Origin: Nostoc linckia z4
GTDB lineage: Bacteria; Cyanobacteriota; Cyanobacteriia; Cyanobacteriales; Nostocaceae
Reading direction: 5' to 3'
Assembly (NCBI RefSeq): GCF_002608075.1
Contig: NZ_LAHA01000002.1
Location: 39,540 to 103,539, forward strand
DNA: 64,000 nt
The stretch's first letter is position 1. Every line of letters starts with the position of its first letter. Below, in pieces: positions 8,905 to 17,796 of this stretch. Position numbers and translations under genes: made by a program. A model generated the notes under the pieces. The model saw only the letters and a list, made by a program, of their open reading frames with translations, was not told where the DNA came from and searched no databases.

Positions 8905-9008
8905 CTTGCATTGATGAAAAAGAACCAAAAGCACAAATATTAGCCGATCTGCAAGAGTCTGTGCGACAAGTAGCAGCAGAAAAAACTTTCCTAGTTTCAG
9001 AGCTTTAA
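8775..9008 (+). pseudogene. relB-like antitoxin gene with an internal stop (copy 2)
   Basis: Reading from ATG at 8775 gives 27 codons, a TAG at 8856-8858, then 49 more codons in the same frame to TAA at 9006-9008. Read through the stop, the product would be a 77-residue antitoxin-like protein ending ESVRQVAAEKTFLVSEL. It has the size and position of a RelB/PHD-type antitoxin and is followed 22 bp later by a relE-like gene. The TAG is probably a TGG-to-TAG change (Trp). A suppressed stop is possible, but with the toxin also broken simple decay is more likely. Confidence 0.7.
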
Positions 9009-9030
9009 GACGATATCAAAGCCTAAATTT

Positions 9031-9376
9031 ATGGCAGAAGTTAGGTTTACTCCTCCTTTCAAAGACCGTCTCAAAACTCAGAGTAAACGCGATCATTTTT
9101 CTTCAAATTGACATTCAACCCATTACCAAGCGGCTACAAGCTGGAAATTTTATCAGCAATCAAATCTCTGGCATAGACTTGACCGTTTTTAAAGTTCGAC
9201 CAAAAAACAGTGATATCCCTAGAGGCAAAAGTGGCGGATACAGGGTAATCTATCAAGTTGTCTCACCTGAATGCGTCTTATTTCTACTCATTTATGCAAA
9301 ATCGGATCAGGCAGATGTGAGTTTAGAAGAGATTGAAGATGTAATTAAACAATCACTACCCAAACGACACTCTTAA
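9031..9376 (+). pseudogene. RelE/ParE-family toxin gene with a frameshift
   Basis: The N-terminal part starts at ATG 9031 (MAEVRFTPPFKDRLKT) and stops at TGA 9109-9111. The continuation lies in the next frame from about 9089: LQIDIQPITKRLQAGNF, then TVFKVRPKNSD, GKSGGYRVIYQ and LLIYAKSDQADVS up to 9376. Joined, the two parts give a full RelE-like ribosome-dependent mRNA interferase of about 114 residues, with the family's SGGYR(V/L)IY and IY(A/S)KSD signatures. So a single indel between about 9085 and 9108 destroyed it. It pairs with the broken antitoxin just upstream. A shorter product starting inside the second frame is possible but would lack the N-terminal helices. Confidence 0.75.
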
Positions 9377-9438
9377 ATTCTGTAAGTGCAGATAGAGTGT
9401 AGAAATTTGCATAACTTCCCCTCAGTATTATTAAGTAC

Positions 9439-12400
9439 ATGGATTACCCATTTCAGAATCTAAACCCAGAAAAGTTCCAGCAGTTCTGCCAAGCACTACT
9501 AACAAAAGAGTATCCTAACGTCCAATGTTTTCCTGTTGCACAACCAGATGGGGGACGAGATGCAGTGGTGTATTTGACCATTGATTCTAACCCTAGCTTC
9601 ATAATGTACCAAATTAAGTTTGTGAGACGACCATTTACAGAAATTGATCCTCACAAATGGCTTATAGGGATTTTAGAAGCTGAAGCTCCAAAACTTAAGG
9701 AGCAAATTCCTAAGGGAGCAACTAAGTTTGTGTTGATTACTGATATTCCTGGAACTGCACATCCTGACTCAGGCTCCATAGATAAAGCTAATCAACTACT
9801 TAATAGTGAGCTTGGTGTACCAGCAGTGTGCTGGTGGCGTGATGATTTGAACCGCAGACTGGATAATGCTTGGGATCTAAAGTGGGTATATCCTGAGCTG
9901 ATGACAGGGCCAGATTTAATTAGAGCAGTCATTGAGTCTAGGCTTTCAGAAAATAGTGAGCGCAGGTCTGATGCAATTCGTTCTTTTGTCAAACATCAAT
10001 TTTGTCAAGAGCAAGAGGTAAAATTCCGGCAGGTAGAACTACAAAACAGACTGTTGGATTTATTTATAGATGTTCCAATTTCTCCACCTCAAAGGGATAC
10101 AACTGTCAAAAAAGAAAATAAATTATATAGAACTTATCATGAGATTGCTTCAAATATTGAAAGACATATAAATACTCAAATAAATACTACTTACCGTGAT
10201 GTCAATTTTTACTCTAATATTAGACCAGATGAACGGGAGATAGTTGGTACAGCAACATTTCTACTTCATGTCTTGGTTCAAAAAAATATCCCTTTAATAG
10301 TTCTCGAAGGTGCACCTGGACAAGGTAAATCGACAATAACTCAATATGTGTGCCAAGTACATCGGATGCGAGTATTGGGCAATGATGAAGTATTCCGTTC
10401 TTTATCCACAGATCATAAAGATGAAACTTTAGAAAAATTGCCTGCAATACATAGATACTCTCCAGTTCGTCTACCATTTAAAATTGATTTGAGAGATCTG
10501 GCAACTTGGCTTGACAAAAAAAATCCTTTTTCACTTGAAGAAGAAGAAGAGCTTCCTTCTAATTGGCAAAAATCTTTAGAATCATTTCTTGCTGCTTTAG
10601 TACGGCATGATTCAGGCGGTGGTGACTTTGATGTCAGCGATCTGCGTGCTGTAATAAAACTCAGTCCAGTACTACTTGTTTTTGACGGGCTTGATGAAGT
10701 TGCTGATATCTTAAAAAGGCAGGAAGTTGTTAATGAGATTGTCATTGGTGTAAATCGTCTTGAAACAATAGCTGAATCACTTCAAGTTGTTGTGACAAGT
10801 CGCCCAGCAGCATTTGCTAATTCGCCTGGCCTTCCACAGGATAAGTTTCCCCACTATCAGCTTGATTCCCTAACTCGTACTCTGATTGACGAATATACAA
10901 CGAATTGGATTAAGGCAAGAAGGCTTGATAATAAAGAAGCTGCGGAAATTAGAAAAATTATAAAAGAAAAGCTAAATCAACCACATCTGCGTGATTTATC
11001 CAAAAACCCAATGCAGTTGACAATATTACTAAGCCTTATTCGTAGTCAAGGTTTATCGCTTCCAGAAAAAAGAACGGCTCTTTACGATGATTACATAAAG
11101 CATTTTCTAGATCGTGAAGCAGCAAAGACTCCTATAGTTCGTGACCACCGAGAACTTTTAATAAATGTTCAAAGATATTTTGCTTGGATACTTCATACAG
11201 AAGCAGAACAGGGAGGTAATGGTAGCATCTCGAAAGATAAACTTTATGAGCTTCTTTCAAAATATCTTGATGATGAAGGTCATTCTAAATCATTATTAGA
11301 CGAATTGTTTAGAGGCATGGTAGAACGCATAATGGCGCTGGTACAACGTGTTGAAGGTATGTATGAATTTGAAGTTCAACCACTGCGAGAGTACTTCACG
11401 GCGCGATACCTTTATGATACTGCCCCTTATTCTCCAACTGGAAATGAAAAAACAGGCACATTACCTGATCGTTTTGATGCCATAGCACGTAATTTTTACT
11501 GGTTCAACGTTACGAGATTTTATGCTGGTTGCTATACCAAAGGTGAACTCCCTTCGCTCATTGATAGGTTACAAGATTTAATTGAACAGGAAGGATATCG
11601 ACTAATTAGTCATCCAAGAATATTAGCCGCTACCTTACTTTCTGACTGGGTCTTTAAGCAACATCCTAAATCTGTTAAAGCTGTTGTTGAACTAATACTA
11701 GATGAGATTGGATTACGATATGTATTACCATCCAATAGTCGCCGACTTGGACTAGGAAACCCTTTATTGCTTCCAAAAGATTGTGGACAGGAAGAACTAA
11801 TAAATCACTGCTTTAAGAGCCTAGAAAAAATTCCTCCTAAAGACTATGCTTTAGAAATAATAGATTTAATCAGAGCAAATGCTACATCAGACGAAATTTT
11901 AAATTTGTGGAATAAATATTTTTATAGTCAAAGTATTATTGATCAAGGTAACTGGCTGGAGTATGGATACTATTTAGGTATTTTGAATAAAATTAGTTTT
12001 TTTGACATAATGAAGATTTTATCAGATGAGATTAACCGTTCAAAATGTGTGTCTCTTCTTTTTAAAATTCGGCGATTTGATTATTGCGAAATGACTCAAA
12101 AAAACTTTATTTTAACTATAGATGAAATTTTACAGAGAAATATTGTAGTTGACAATCGTCGCAACATTCAAATAAGTACCGTTATAGAGCTTTTCAGTCA
12201 CTCCATTGACGCAAGTCGATATGCATTAGCTTTCAGAGCAAGAAATTTAAACCTTACACTTTTTGAAATTTGGAAACATCAGATTTCACACATAGTTAAT
12301 AATGGAAGATACTTTTTACAATCTCTTAATAAAGATAGCGTCCAATCTATCCCTCAATTTGCTGAAGTTTCTAAGTATTACGAAATTGTAGAAATATCTC

Positions 12401-13317
12401 AACAAGAATCACAGCGGAATGTCCAAGAATGGGCAACTAATATTGTTCCTTGGGACAATATCATTGAAAAAGCTCGCCAAGTTTGTGGGGATCGCTGGGC
12501 ATTGTTTCATCTTGCAAATATAGGTAGTGGAATTAAATCTAAAACTGAAACATGCAAAGAATTTCCTGAACTTCTTGAACACTCAAAATCGTTGTGCCGA
12601 CGAACACGATATGCAAGATTGCAAGCTGGTAGACCAAGTTGGTGGCAGCAACAGTTAAATAAAGTGAATAACGAAGTGGATGCCATGTTCATTACATTGG
12701 TTCTTGTAACATGGGGTAGTTCAAAAACTTTAGAAAATTTGGCTATATTCATAGATCCTTACATTGAAAAATTATCTCTAGATAACTGGCAGCGTCTGCA
12801 TCGCTCTGTAGAAGATACAATTGCTTTAATACAAGACTTGCACGAACGCATGATCTACCTTAATGTAGATTCAATGCCAAAAACTCTAGGTGCGAGGACT
12901 GTTACTTTATTTACTTTACGTGCGAAAGAGCAAAGTAAAAGAAAGCTTTATGTTTCATATCTGAGTGCGTATACTGAATCTGATCCATTGGTACTAAAAC
13001 TTTGCCAGGAGTTTGCACTTGATCTTCTTCAAAGAAATGAAACCGATTGGCATCCTGTATTGGAAGTGATTGCTCAAAGTTATGCTAAAGGAGCAATATC
13101 AGAGGAATATGCTTCCTACTTGTTTGCACGTCGTGTTGCTAGAAGAGGAGAAAAAAATCCTTTGCCAACTGATCTTGCTGAGGAGATTGCCGAACACCCT
13201 GATCGCTATCCTGGATTTTTGGTTGCTGTAGCGGAAGCTATATGTAAGAATCTTGTGGCATCTAAAACGACTCCTGTAGGGGAGATAGCACGTAGGGATA
13301 AATGGTTTGAAACATAG
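9439..13317 (+). CDS. PD-(D/E)xK nuclease-NACHT STAND NTPase, candidate antiphage NLR-like protein
   Basis: 1292 residues. Domain 1 (about 1-150) looks like an Mrr/PD-(D/E)xK nuclease: FQQFCQALLTKEY helix, then GGRDAV with D41, then Q58-I-K60, the QxK variant of the catalytic pair. A linker leads to a NACHT ATPase: Walker A G291-APGQGK-S298, Walker B LLVFDGLDE (D416, D419, E420) with the NACHT-typical small residue between the acidic positions, and TSRP at 453-456. Winged-helix-like and helical segments follow, including the NACHT-associated EVQPLREYFTARYLYD near 645. About 600 C-terminal residues are helical with no named repeat I can read, presumably the sensor. Such effector-NACHT-sensor proteins (Avs, bNACHT) oligomerise on sensing phage proteins and switch on the nuclease. 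The ORF is intact. It lies in the island between ndhD and ndhF, beside toxin-antitoxin genes. Target and activity are inference. Confidence 0.85.
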   Translation: MDYPFQNLNPEKFQQFCQALLTKEYPNVQCFPVAQPDGGRDAVVYLTIDSNPSFIMYQIKFVRRPFTEIDPHKWLIGILEAEAPKLKEQIPKGATKFVLITDIPGTAHPDSGSIDKANQLLNSELGVPAVCWWRDDLNRRLDNAWDLKWVYPELMTGPDLIRAVIESRLSENSERRSDAIRSFVKHQFCQEQEVKFRQVELQNRLLDLFIDVPISPPQRDTTVKKENKLYRTYHEIASNIERHINTQINTTYRDVNFYSNIRPDEREIVGTATFLLHVLVQKNIPLIVLEGAPGQGKSTITQYVCQVHRMRVLGNDEVFRSLSTDHKDETLEKLPAIHRYSPVRLPFKIDLRDLATWLDKKNPFSLEEEEELPSNWQKSLESFLAALVRHDSGGGDFDVSDLRAVIKLSPVLLVFDGLDEVADILKRQEVVNEIVIGVNRLETIAESLQVVVTSRPAAFANSPGLPQDKFPHYQLDSLTRTLIDEYTTNWIKARRLDNKEAAEIRKIIKEKLNQPHLRDLSKNPMQLTILLSLIRSQGLSLPEKRTALYDDYIKHFLDREAAKTPIVRDHRELLINVQRYFAWILHTEAEQGGNGSISKDKLYELLSKYLDDEGHSKSLLDELFRGMVERIMALVQRVEGMYEFEVQPLREYFTARYLYDTAPYSPTGNEKTGTLPDRFDAIARNFYWFNVTRFYAGCYTKGELPSLIDRLQDLIEQEGYRLISHPRILAATLLSDWVFKQHPKSVKAVVELILDEIGLRYVLPSNSRRLGLGNPLLLPKDCGQEELINHCFKSLEKIPPKDYALEIIDLIRANATSDEILNLWNKYFYSQSIIDQGNWLEYGYYLGILNKISFFDIMKILSDEINRSKCVSLLFKIRRFDYCEMTQKNFILTIDEILQRNIVVDNRRNIQISTVIELFSHSIDASRYALAFRARNLNLTLFEIWKHQISHIVNNGRYFLQSLNKDSVQSIPQFAEVSKYYEIVEISQQESQRNVQEWATNIVPWDNIIEKARQVCGDRWALFHLANIGSGIKSKTETCKEFPELLEHSKSLCRRTRYARLQAGRPSWWQQQLNKVNNEVDAMFITLVLVTWGSSKTLENLAIFIDPYIEKLSLDNWQRLHRSVEDTIALIQDLHERMIYLNVDSMPKTLGARTVTLFTLRAKEQSKRKLYVSYLSAYTESDPLVLKLCQEFALDLLQRNETDWHPVLEVIAQSYAKGAISEEYASYLFARRVARRGEKNPLPTDLAEEIAEHPDRYPGFLVAVAEAICKNLVASKTTPVGEIARRDKWFET

Positions 13318-13360
13318 ACAATTACATCTGGCAACCAAACCAGGAAATCTAAAAATAATG

Positions 13361-13386
13361 TAGGGGCGGACAACCGCCCACCCCTA
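13361..13386 (-). terminator. Hairpin between the NACHT gene and ndhF, likely terminator
   Basis: TAGGGGCGG pairs with CCG(CCCA)CCCCTA around the loop ACAA with a small bulge, in the 75 bp between the convergent stops. On the minus strand the stem is followed by a T-rich stretch (TTATTTTTAG), fitting termination of ndhF transcripts. Confidence 0.5.
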
Positions 13387-13392
13387 TTCAAA

Positions 13393-15489
13393 TCAGGTGA
13401 CACCAAAAACAATCACTAAACCCAAAACAGCGCCAAACACAATCAAGGCGTAGAATTGAGCGCGACCGTTTTCGAGGTATTTTAGACCTTCGCCGCTGAC
13501 AAGGGTGAAGAAGCCTGTGAGGTTAACTGCACCATCGACAACGCGGAAGTCAACTTCCATAACTTGTCTAGCCACGCGACGCAGGCCGAGGACAAAAACA
13601 CGATGGTAAATGTCATCAAAGTACCACTTATTGAGGGATAACTCGTAAAGTGGTTTGATTTTAGCAGCGATCGCAGCTGGGTCAATTTTACCCTGCAAGT
13701 ACATTAAGAAAGCCAAACTAATGCCAACTACCGAAATTGCTACTGAAGCACCCGCCATAATATAAAACTCTGTCGGGTCGAACTCGGCAGTTTTTTCTAG
13801 AACTTCTGAGAGGGTTTCGGTTGGTGGAAAGATAAAATGCTCGAAGTAATTGGCAAAGGGAGTTCCCACCAAACCAATCAAAATCGAAGGTACTGCCAAA
13901 ACCGCTAAAGGCAGAGTCATTGTCCACGGCGACTCGTGGGGAGAATCGCTGTGATGTCCGTGGGAGTCATGGGTGTCATGGGAGTGTGCCGCCAATTCTC
14001 CTTTTTTCATGGCTCCAGGGCCATAATTCGGCACTGGTTCTTCTGACTCTAACTCTAGGACGATTGTCGCTGCCTTCTTCAGCTTTTGCTTGATTTTGTC
14101 GTCAGTTCCGCGGAATTTGCCTTCAAATGTCATGAAATACATTCTGAACATGTAGAAAGCAGTAATACCGGCGGTTAACCAACCAACCAACCAGAGGAAT
14201 GGGTTAGCTTGAAAAGCTTGTCCCAAAATTTCATCTTTTGACCAGAAACCAGCGAAGGGGGGGATACCAGAAATTGCCAAGCAACCAATCAAAAAGGTAG
14301 TTGCCGTCACTGGCATATACTTCCGCAGTCCGCCCATCAGGCGCATATCCTGGGCTAAGGCGGGGTCGTGACCGACGACACCTTCCATACCATGAATTAC
14401 GGAACCAGAACCCAAGAACAGCATCGCCTTAAAATAAGCGTGGGTCATCAGGTGGAATAATCCAGCACTGTAGGAACCCACTCCCATTGCCATCACCATG
14501 TAACCGAGTTGGGAAATGGTGGAATAAGCCAAGCCTTTTTTGATGTCGTTTTGGGTAATGGCGATAGTTGCCCCCAAAAACGCCGTAAATGCCCCAGTAA
14601 AGGCAATGACTGTCATTGCTGCTGGGACATGTTCAAATACTGGGTACATCCGGGCTACCAGGAAAACACCCGCCGCCACCATTGTTGCTGCGTGAATCAA
14701 AGCAGAAATGGGGGTGGGGCCTTCCATTGCATCTGGTAGCCAGACATGCAGAGGGAATTGGGCGGATTTTGCCACCGGGCCGAGGAAAACTAAAATCGCA
14801 AACAGGACAGCGAGAAAATTGCTGATAGAACCTGTTTCTACGAGTTGGGCGAGGCGATCGCCCATAATGTTAAAATCAAAGCTTCCCGTTGCCCAGAACA
14901 GCCCTAAAATCCCCAACAAAAGACCAAAGTCGCCCACGCGGTTGGTTACAAATGCTTTTTGTGCGGCATCTGCGGCTGACTTGCGATCGTACCAAAAACC
15001 GACCAGCAAGTAGGAACACATCCCGACAAGTTCCCAGAATATATAAATCTGTACTAGGTTGGGGCTAAGCACCAGACCTAACATTGAAGAGCCAAATAAA
15101 CTGAGATAAGCATAAAACCGCACGTAACCGGGATCGTGAGCCATGTAGCCATCAGTATAAACCATGACTAATAAAGCTACTGTTGTCACAATCACCAGCA
15201 TTAGGGCTGTCAGGTGGTCAACAGTGTAGCCCATGCTCAGGTGAAAATTGCCTGCCGCAGCCCACTCCAAGTTATGGGTGTAAGCCGGATGTCCTTGAAC
15301 TTGACTCCACAACAAAGCAAACGACAGCGCCATAGCGGCTCCCATTAGGGAGATAATGACTATAGCGTTCAACTGCCGCAGGCTATTTGTCACCTGATTC
15401 AACGAGATTAACCCTAGACCGACCAGCATTGCCCCAAAAAGAGGTAATACCGGAATCAGCCAGGCATACTGATAGATTACTTCCATCAC
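13393..15489 (-). CDS. ndhF: NAD(P)H-quinone oxidoreductase subunit 5 (NdhF, NdhF1-like)
   Basis: The large antiporter-like subunit of NDH-1 with the long lateral helix, in the thylakoid membrane. 698 residues with about 15 membrane segments. Signatures seen: YIFWELVGMCSYLLVGFW, the channel region FPLHVWLPDAMEGPTPISAL, AYSTISQLGYMVMAMG, and LMTHAYFKAMLFLGSGSVIH. A His-rich loop (about residues 505-525, HSHDTHDSHGHH) is typical of the long cyanobacterial form. It lies upstream of ndhD in transcript order, as in the standard ndhF1-ndhD1 pair of the respiratory NDH-1L complex, but the two are now 5.8 kb apart with a hairpin terminator just past ndhF. The CO2-uptake forms (ndhF3/ndhF4) are less likely because no cup genes are nearby. 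Confidence 0.95.
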   Translation of the reverse strand: MMEVIYQYAWLIPVLPLFGAMLVGLGLISLNQVTNSLRQLNAIVIISLMGAAMALSFALLWSQVQGHPAYTHNLEWAAAGNFHLSMGYTVDHLTALMLVIVTTVALLVMVYTDGYMAHDPGYVRFYAYLSLFGSSMLGLVLSPNLVQIYIFWELVGMCSYLLVGFWYDRKSAADAAQKAFVTNRVGDFGLLLGILGLFWATGSFDFNIMGDRLAQLVETGSISNFLAVLFAILVFLGPVAKSAQFPLHVWLPDAMEGPTPISALIHAATMVAAGVFLVARMYPVFEHVPAAMTVIAFTGAFTAFLGATIAITQNDIKKGLAYSTISQLGYMVMAMGVGSYSAGLFHLMTHAYFKAMLFLGSGSVIHGMEGVVGHDPALAQDMRLMGGLRKYMPVTATTFLIGCLAISGIPPFAGFWSKDEILGQAFQANPFLWLVGWLTAGITAFYMFRMYFMTFEGKFRGTDDKIKQKLKKAATIVLELESEEPVPNYGPGAMKKGELAAHSHDTHDSHGHHSDSPHESPWTMTLPLAVLAVPSILIGLVGTPFANYFEHFIFPPTETLSEVLEKTAEFDPTEFYIMAGASVAISVVGISLAFLMYLQGKIDPAAIAAKIKPLYELSLNKWYFDDIYHRVFVLGLRRVARQVMEVDFRVVDGAVNLTGFFTLVSGEGLKYLENGRAQFYALIVFGAVLGLVIVFGVT

Positions 15490-15832
15490 TGACGCCTACT
15501 TTTAGAATTCTTGACTAGCGTGTCGGAACTGTTAACAATTGTGACACACACCCTTTAGGATAAAATAACCCACCCAAAGCTGATTGGGTGGGGTATTAAG
15601 CATGGTTTTAGATTTGGGCATTGGGCATTGGGCATTGGGCATTGGGCAATGGGCAATGGGCATTGGGCATTGGGCATTGGGCATTGGGCATTGGACATTG
15701 GGCAATGGCATTGCTAAGTCCCAAGTGAGGAGTTAGGAGTTATTCACCTTGTCTACCTTGTCTACCTTGTCTCTCCATGCCCCATGCCCCATGCCCCATG
15801 CCCCATGCCCCATGCCCCATACCCCATTCACA
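15490..15832. repeat. Heptamer and nonamer tandem repeats between ndhF and a thioredoxin-like gene
   Basis: Three arrays in series: TGGGCAT heptamers (about 15613-15708), CTTGTCTAC nonamers (about 15748-15773) and CCCATGC heptamers (about 15775-15827). Upstream of them lies about 110 bp that should contain the ndhF promoter. No ORF of its own. Confidence 0.85.
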
Positions 15833-16219
15833 TCAAGCTGACCAATACTCCAAGTCAGCCGTTTTAGAACCCTTGTAGATTTTAGGGTAGCTGCTGTACT
15901 TGGCTTGGATATCTTCTAACGCTAGACGTAAATCTTCTCTGCCCCGAAAACCTTCTAGGCGATGTCGAATGTTGCCATTTTCAATCAAAAGCAAAGTTGG
16001 CAGTGACTTGAGTCTATAAGTTGTAGACAATTTAAAATTCTGATCGGCGTTAACCACCACTAATTTTATTTCCTCCCCGCATTGGGCTTGAAATTGTAAT
16101 AAAAGTGGGTGGATAATTCGACACAACCCGCACCAAGGGGCTTCAAAATTCACTAAAACAGGAATTGGAGATTCTAAAACTTCTTGAGTAAATGTCCGCT
16201 CACTAACCGACAACACCAT
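15833..16219 (-). CDS. Thioredoxin-like protein with WCGLC active site
   Basis: 128-residue cytoplasmic thioredoxin-fold protein for dithiol-disulfide exchange. The active site is W29-C30-G31-L32-C33, that is, Leu in place of the usual Pro. The cis-proline is P74 in SLPTLLL. The rest follows the family: VLVNFEAPWC, VVVNADQN, and FRGREDLRLALEDI. A C-terminal tail of about 20 residues beyond the normal thioredoxin end (KIYKGSKTADLEYWSA) is extra. The WCGLC variant, without Pro, should shift the redox potential. It has no signal peptide. The gene stands alone between repeats, with rbcR further along. Not one of the named m-, x-, y- or f-type thioredoxins as far as I can tell. Confidence 0.88.
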   Translation of the reverse strand: MVLSVSERTFTQEVLESPIPVLVNFEAPWCGLCRIIHPLLLQFQAQCGEEIKLVVVNADQNFKLSTTYRLKSLPTLLLIENGNIRHRLEGFRGREDLRLALEDIQAKYSSYPKIYKGSKTADLEYWSA

Positions 16220-16860
16220 GACGCCTCTTGGATTATAAGGTTTTTATCTCAAACTAGCTATTTGCAATGAATTCAGTAGTGCTGGATTTTTAGTCCTGAG
16301 GAGCCACTGCGGTCATTTGGTCTCCAAATGCGGAGCCAGTGGCGTTGCTGAATGGGACTCCATAACTAAATTGTTTTTGTTTACGATTCAAGTGGGGGCT
16401 GGGACTATTTGCCAAGCAATGAATAATTATGTATTTTTTGACACAGTATTTAATATTCATTGCTTGGCGCAGGTTCGGTGAAGGATTTTCAAGCCAGTAA
16501 ATTGCTTTAGCAAAGCACGCTGTAGCCATCGCTGCTTTGAGGGCACAAATCCTAAGACACACAGTGATTTGGATATAACTTAGCGGATTTATGTGTTTGC
16601 GATTAAAAAGCTAGCACAACTTTTAAGGTGGCTTTTTGGATATTCAATTTTTGATTGCCTTTACTGTTTGGGAATTGAGACTCAATGGCCCATTTACTCC
16701 CCAGATTGGCAACCGACCAACACCTACCGATATCAAATTTCAAGTTGACTGAATGTACCCCCACTGATAAATGTTTGAATTTATCCTACATTGATTCGGG
16801 GGCAATTGATAAGCTGAAATTTTCATCGACTTGGAATTTTATGTTGACAGTGGGGATCGA
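16220..16860. other. 640-bp intergenic region with inverted repeats, no gene
   Basis: Holds a small palindrome CATTTGG-TCT-CCAAATG (about 16313-16329) and the larger inverted repeat annotated at 16411-16468. Open frames across it have no recognisable product and overlap these structures. The last 200 bp are AT-rich with no promoter I would stand behind. Confidence 0.5.
16411..16468. repeat. Perfect 15-bp inverted repeat with 28-base loop
   Basis: GCCAAGCAATGAATA (16411-16425) is exactly repeated in reverse complement at 16454-16468. The loop is AT-rich. Could be a stem-loop RNA, the core of a miniature element or a protein-binding site. No T-run follows either side, so it is not a simple intrinsic terminator. 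Confidence 0.7.
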
Positions 16861-17583
16861 TTAAAATCCCCATTTTATCGTACCAGTTGCTTCCAGTAAT
16901 AGAGGGTGTGACCACCACAATAAAACCACAAAAATCGCAACTCCTAAATAAGCGGGGCGGAGAAATTCCTGCCATTTGATAGATTGACGGCCGTCAAGAA
17001 TTGCTTTAAAGGGAATAATTGAAGTCCGTTGTTTGACGATTTCAAAAGCTGACCCATAGCGCAAGCCCAAACGGCGATCGCCATGCCAAACCCCAAACAG
17101 GTGATGCAATATCAGGCCAATGGAGGTTACAAGGGTAAAGGTAGTACCGAGCCATAGAGTGTGGGCGACACACCAAATGATTTGTCCTACCATCTGGGGG
17201 TGACGAGTAACCCGAATAATTCCTGTTTCGTAGAGATGGACTTCAGGCTTTTTAATGGCTGCAATTTCTAGTAGATTGAAGGTAGCAGGATACAAAAACA
17301 AAAACGAGATTGCTGACAGCAGCCAAACAATTTCTCGAACTCCTGGCACACCCTGTACCTGCCAAAGTTGCAAACCATCATAGCGATGCCGAAAAAAGTA
17401 AATAATTAAGATCGTAGCCAATGGTAGGCTGACTAATGCAAAAAGAATACGATAAAGCCTCGGCCCAATGTATTTTTCTGCCCAAGGGCGCAAAGCAGCG
17501 CCTCCACTGTGAGCGATCGCAAAAACTATTTCTAACCCCAGTATGACAAAATGACTGGGTGTCAACCAAGAAATCGGCATCAT
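16861..17583 (-). CDS. NnrU family membrane protein (15-cis-zeta-carotene isomerase-like)
   Basis: An integral membrane protein of the NnrU family with about six hydrophobic segments. In plants the related Z-ISO isomerises the central double bond of zeta-carotene using a heme cofactor; bacterial NnrU is linked to nitrogen oxide metabolism. Family signatures seen: FAIAHSGGAALRPWAEK, RLYRILFALVSL, RHPQMVGQIIWCVAHTLW, and HHLFGVWHGDRRLGLRYG; several conserved His could ligate heme. In a phototroph a carotenoid role is the more natural guess. An earlier start at 17637 adds 18 residues of doubtful value; MMPISWLTPSHF fits the family start better. The neighbours (thioredoxin-like, rbcR) give no pathway clue. 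Confidence 0.82.
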   Translation of the reverse strand: MMPISWLTPSHFVILGLEIVFAIAHSGGAALRPWAEKYIGPRLYRILFALVSLPLATILIIYFFRHRYDGLQLWQVQGVPGVREIVWLLSAISFLFLYPATFNLLEIAAIKKPEVHLYETGIIRVTRHPQMVGQIIWCVAHTLWLGTTFTLVTSIGLILHHLFGVWHGDRRLGLRYGSAFEIVKQRTSIIPFKAILDGRQSIKWQEFLRPAYLGVAIFVVLLWWSHPLLLEATGTIKWGF

Positions 17584-17796
17584 AATACACGGGTGAAGTA
17601 ATTTAAAGAAAACTGAATTCAGTACAACCAATACCACAAAGTATTCAAAAGGGGACTTTAGTCAACATGTTGTGCTACTGTCTTTTTCGAGTCCAGCCGT
17701 CAAGTTTAAGATGCAATAAATCGCACCCAGCCAATTGCTGGCAAAGGTGATTTGTTGCCTACATCCGCTCCTTTCAAAGTTTGTGGGTTGAGCCTT

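Noticed and set aside
15601-15830. CRISPR-like arrays of short repeats
   Set aside because: Unit length is 7-9 bp with no spacers of constant length between longer repeats and no cas genes anywhere; they are tandem repeats.
16290-16562. 90-residue minus-strand ORF
   Set aside because: It spans inverted repeats, has no recognisable domain, and its composition matches non-coding DNA.
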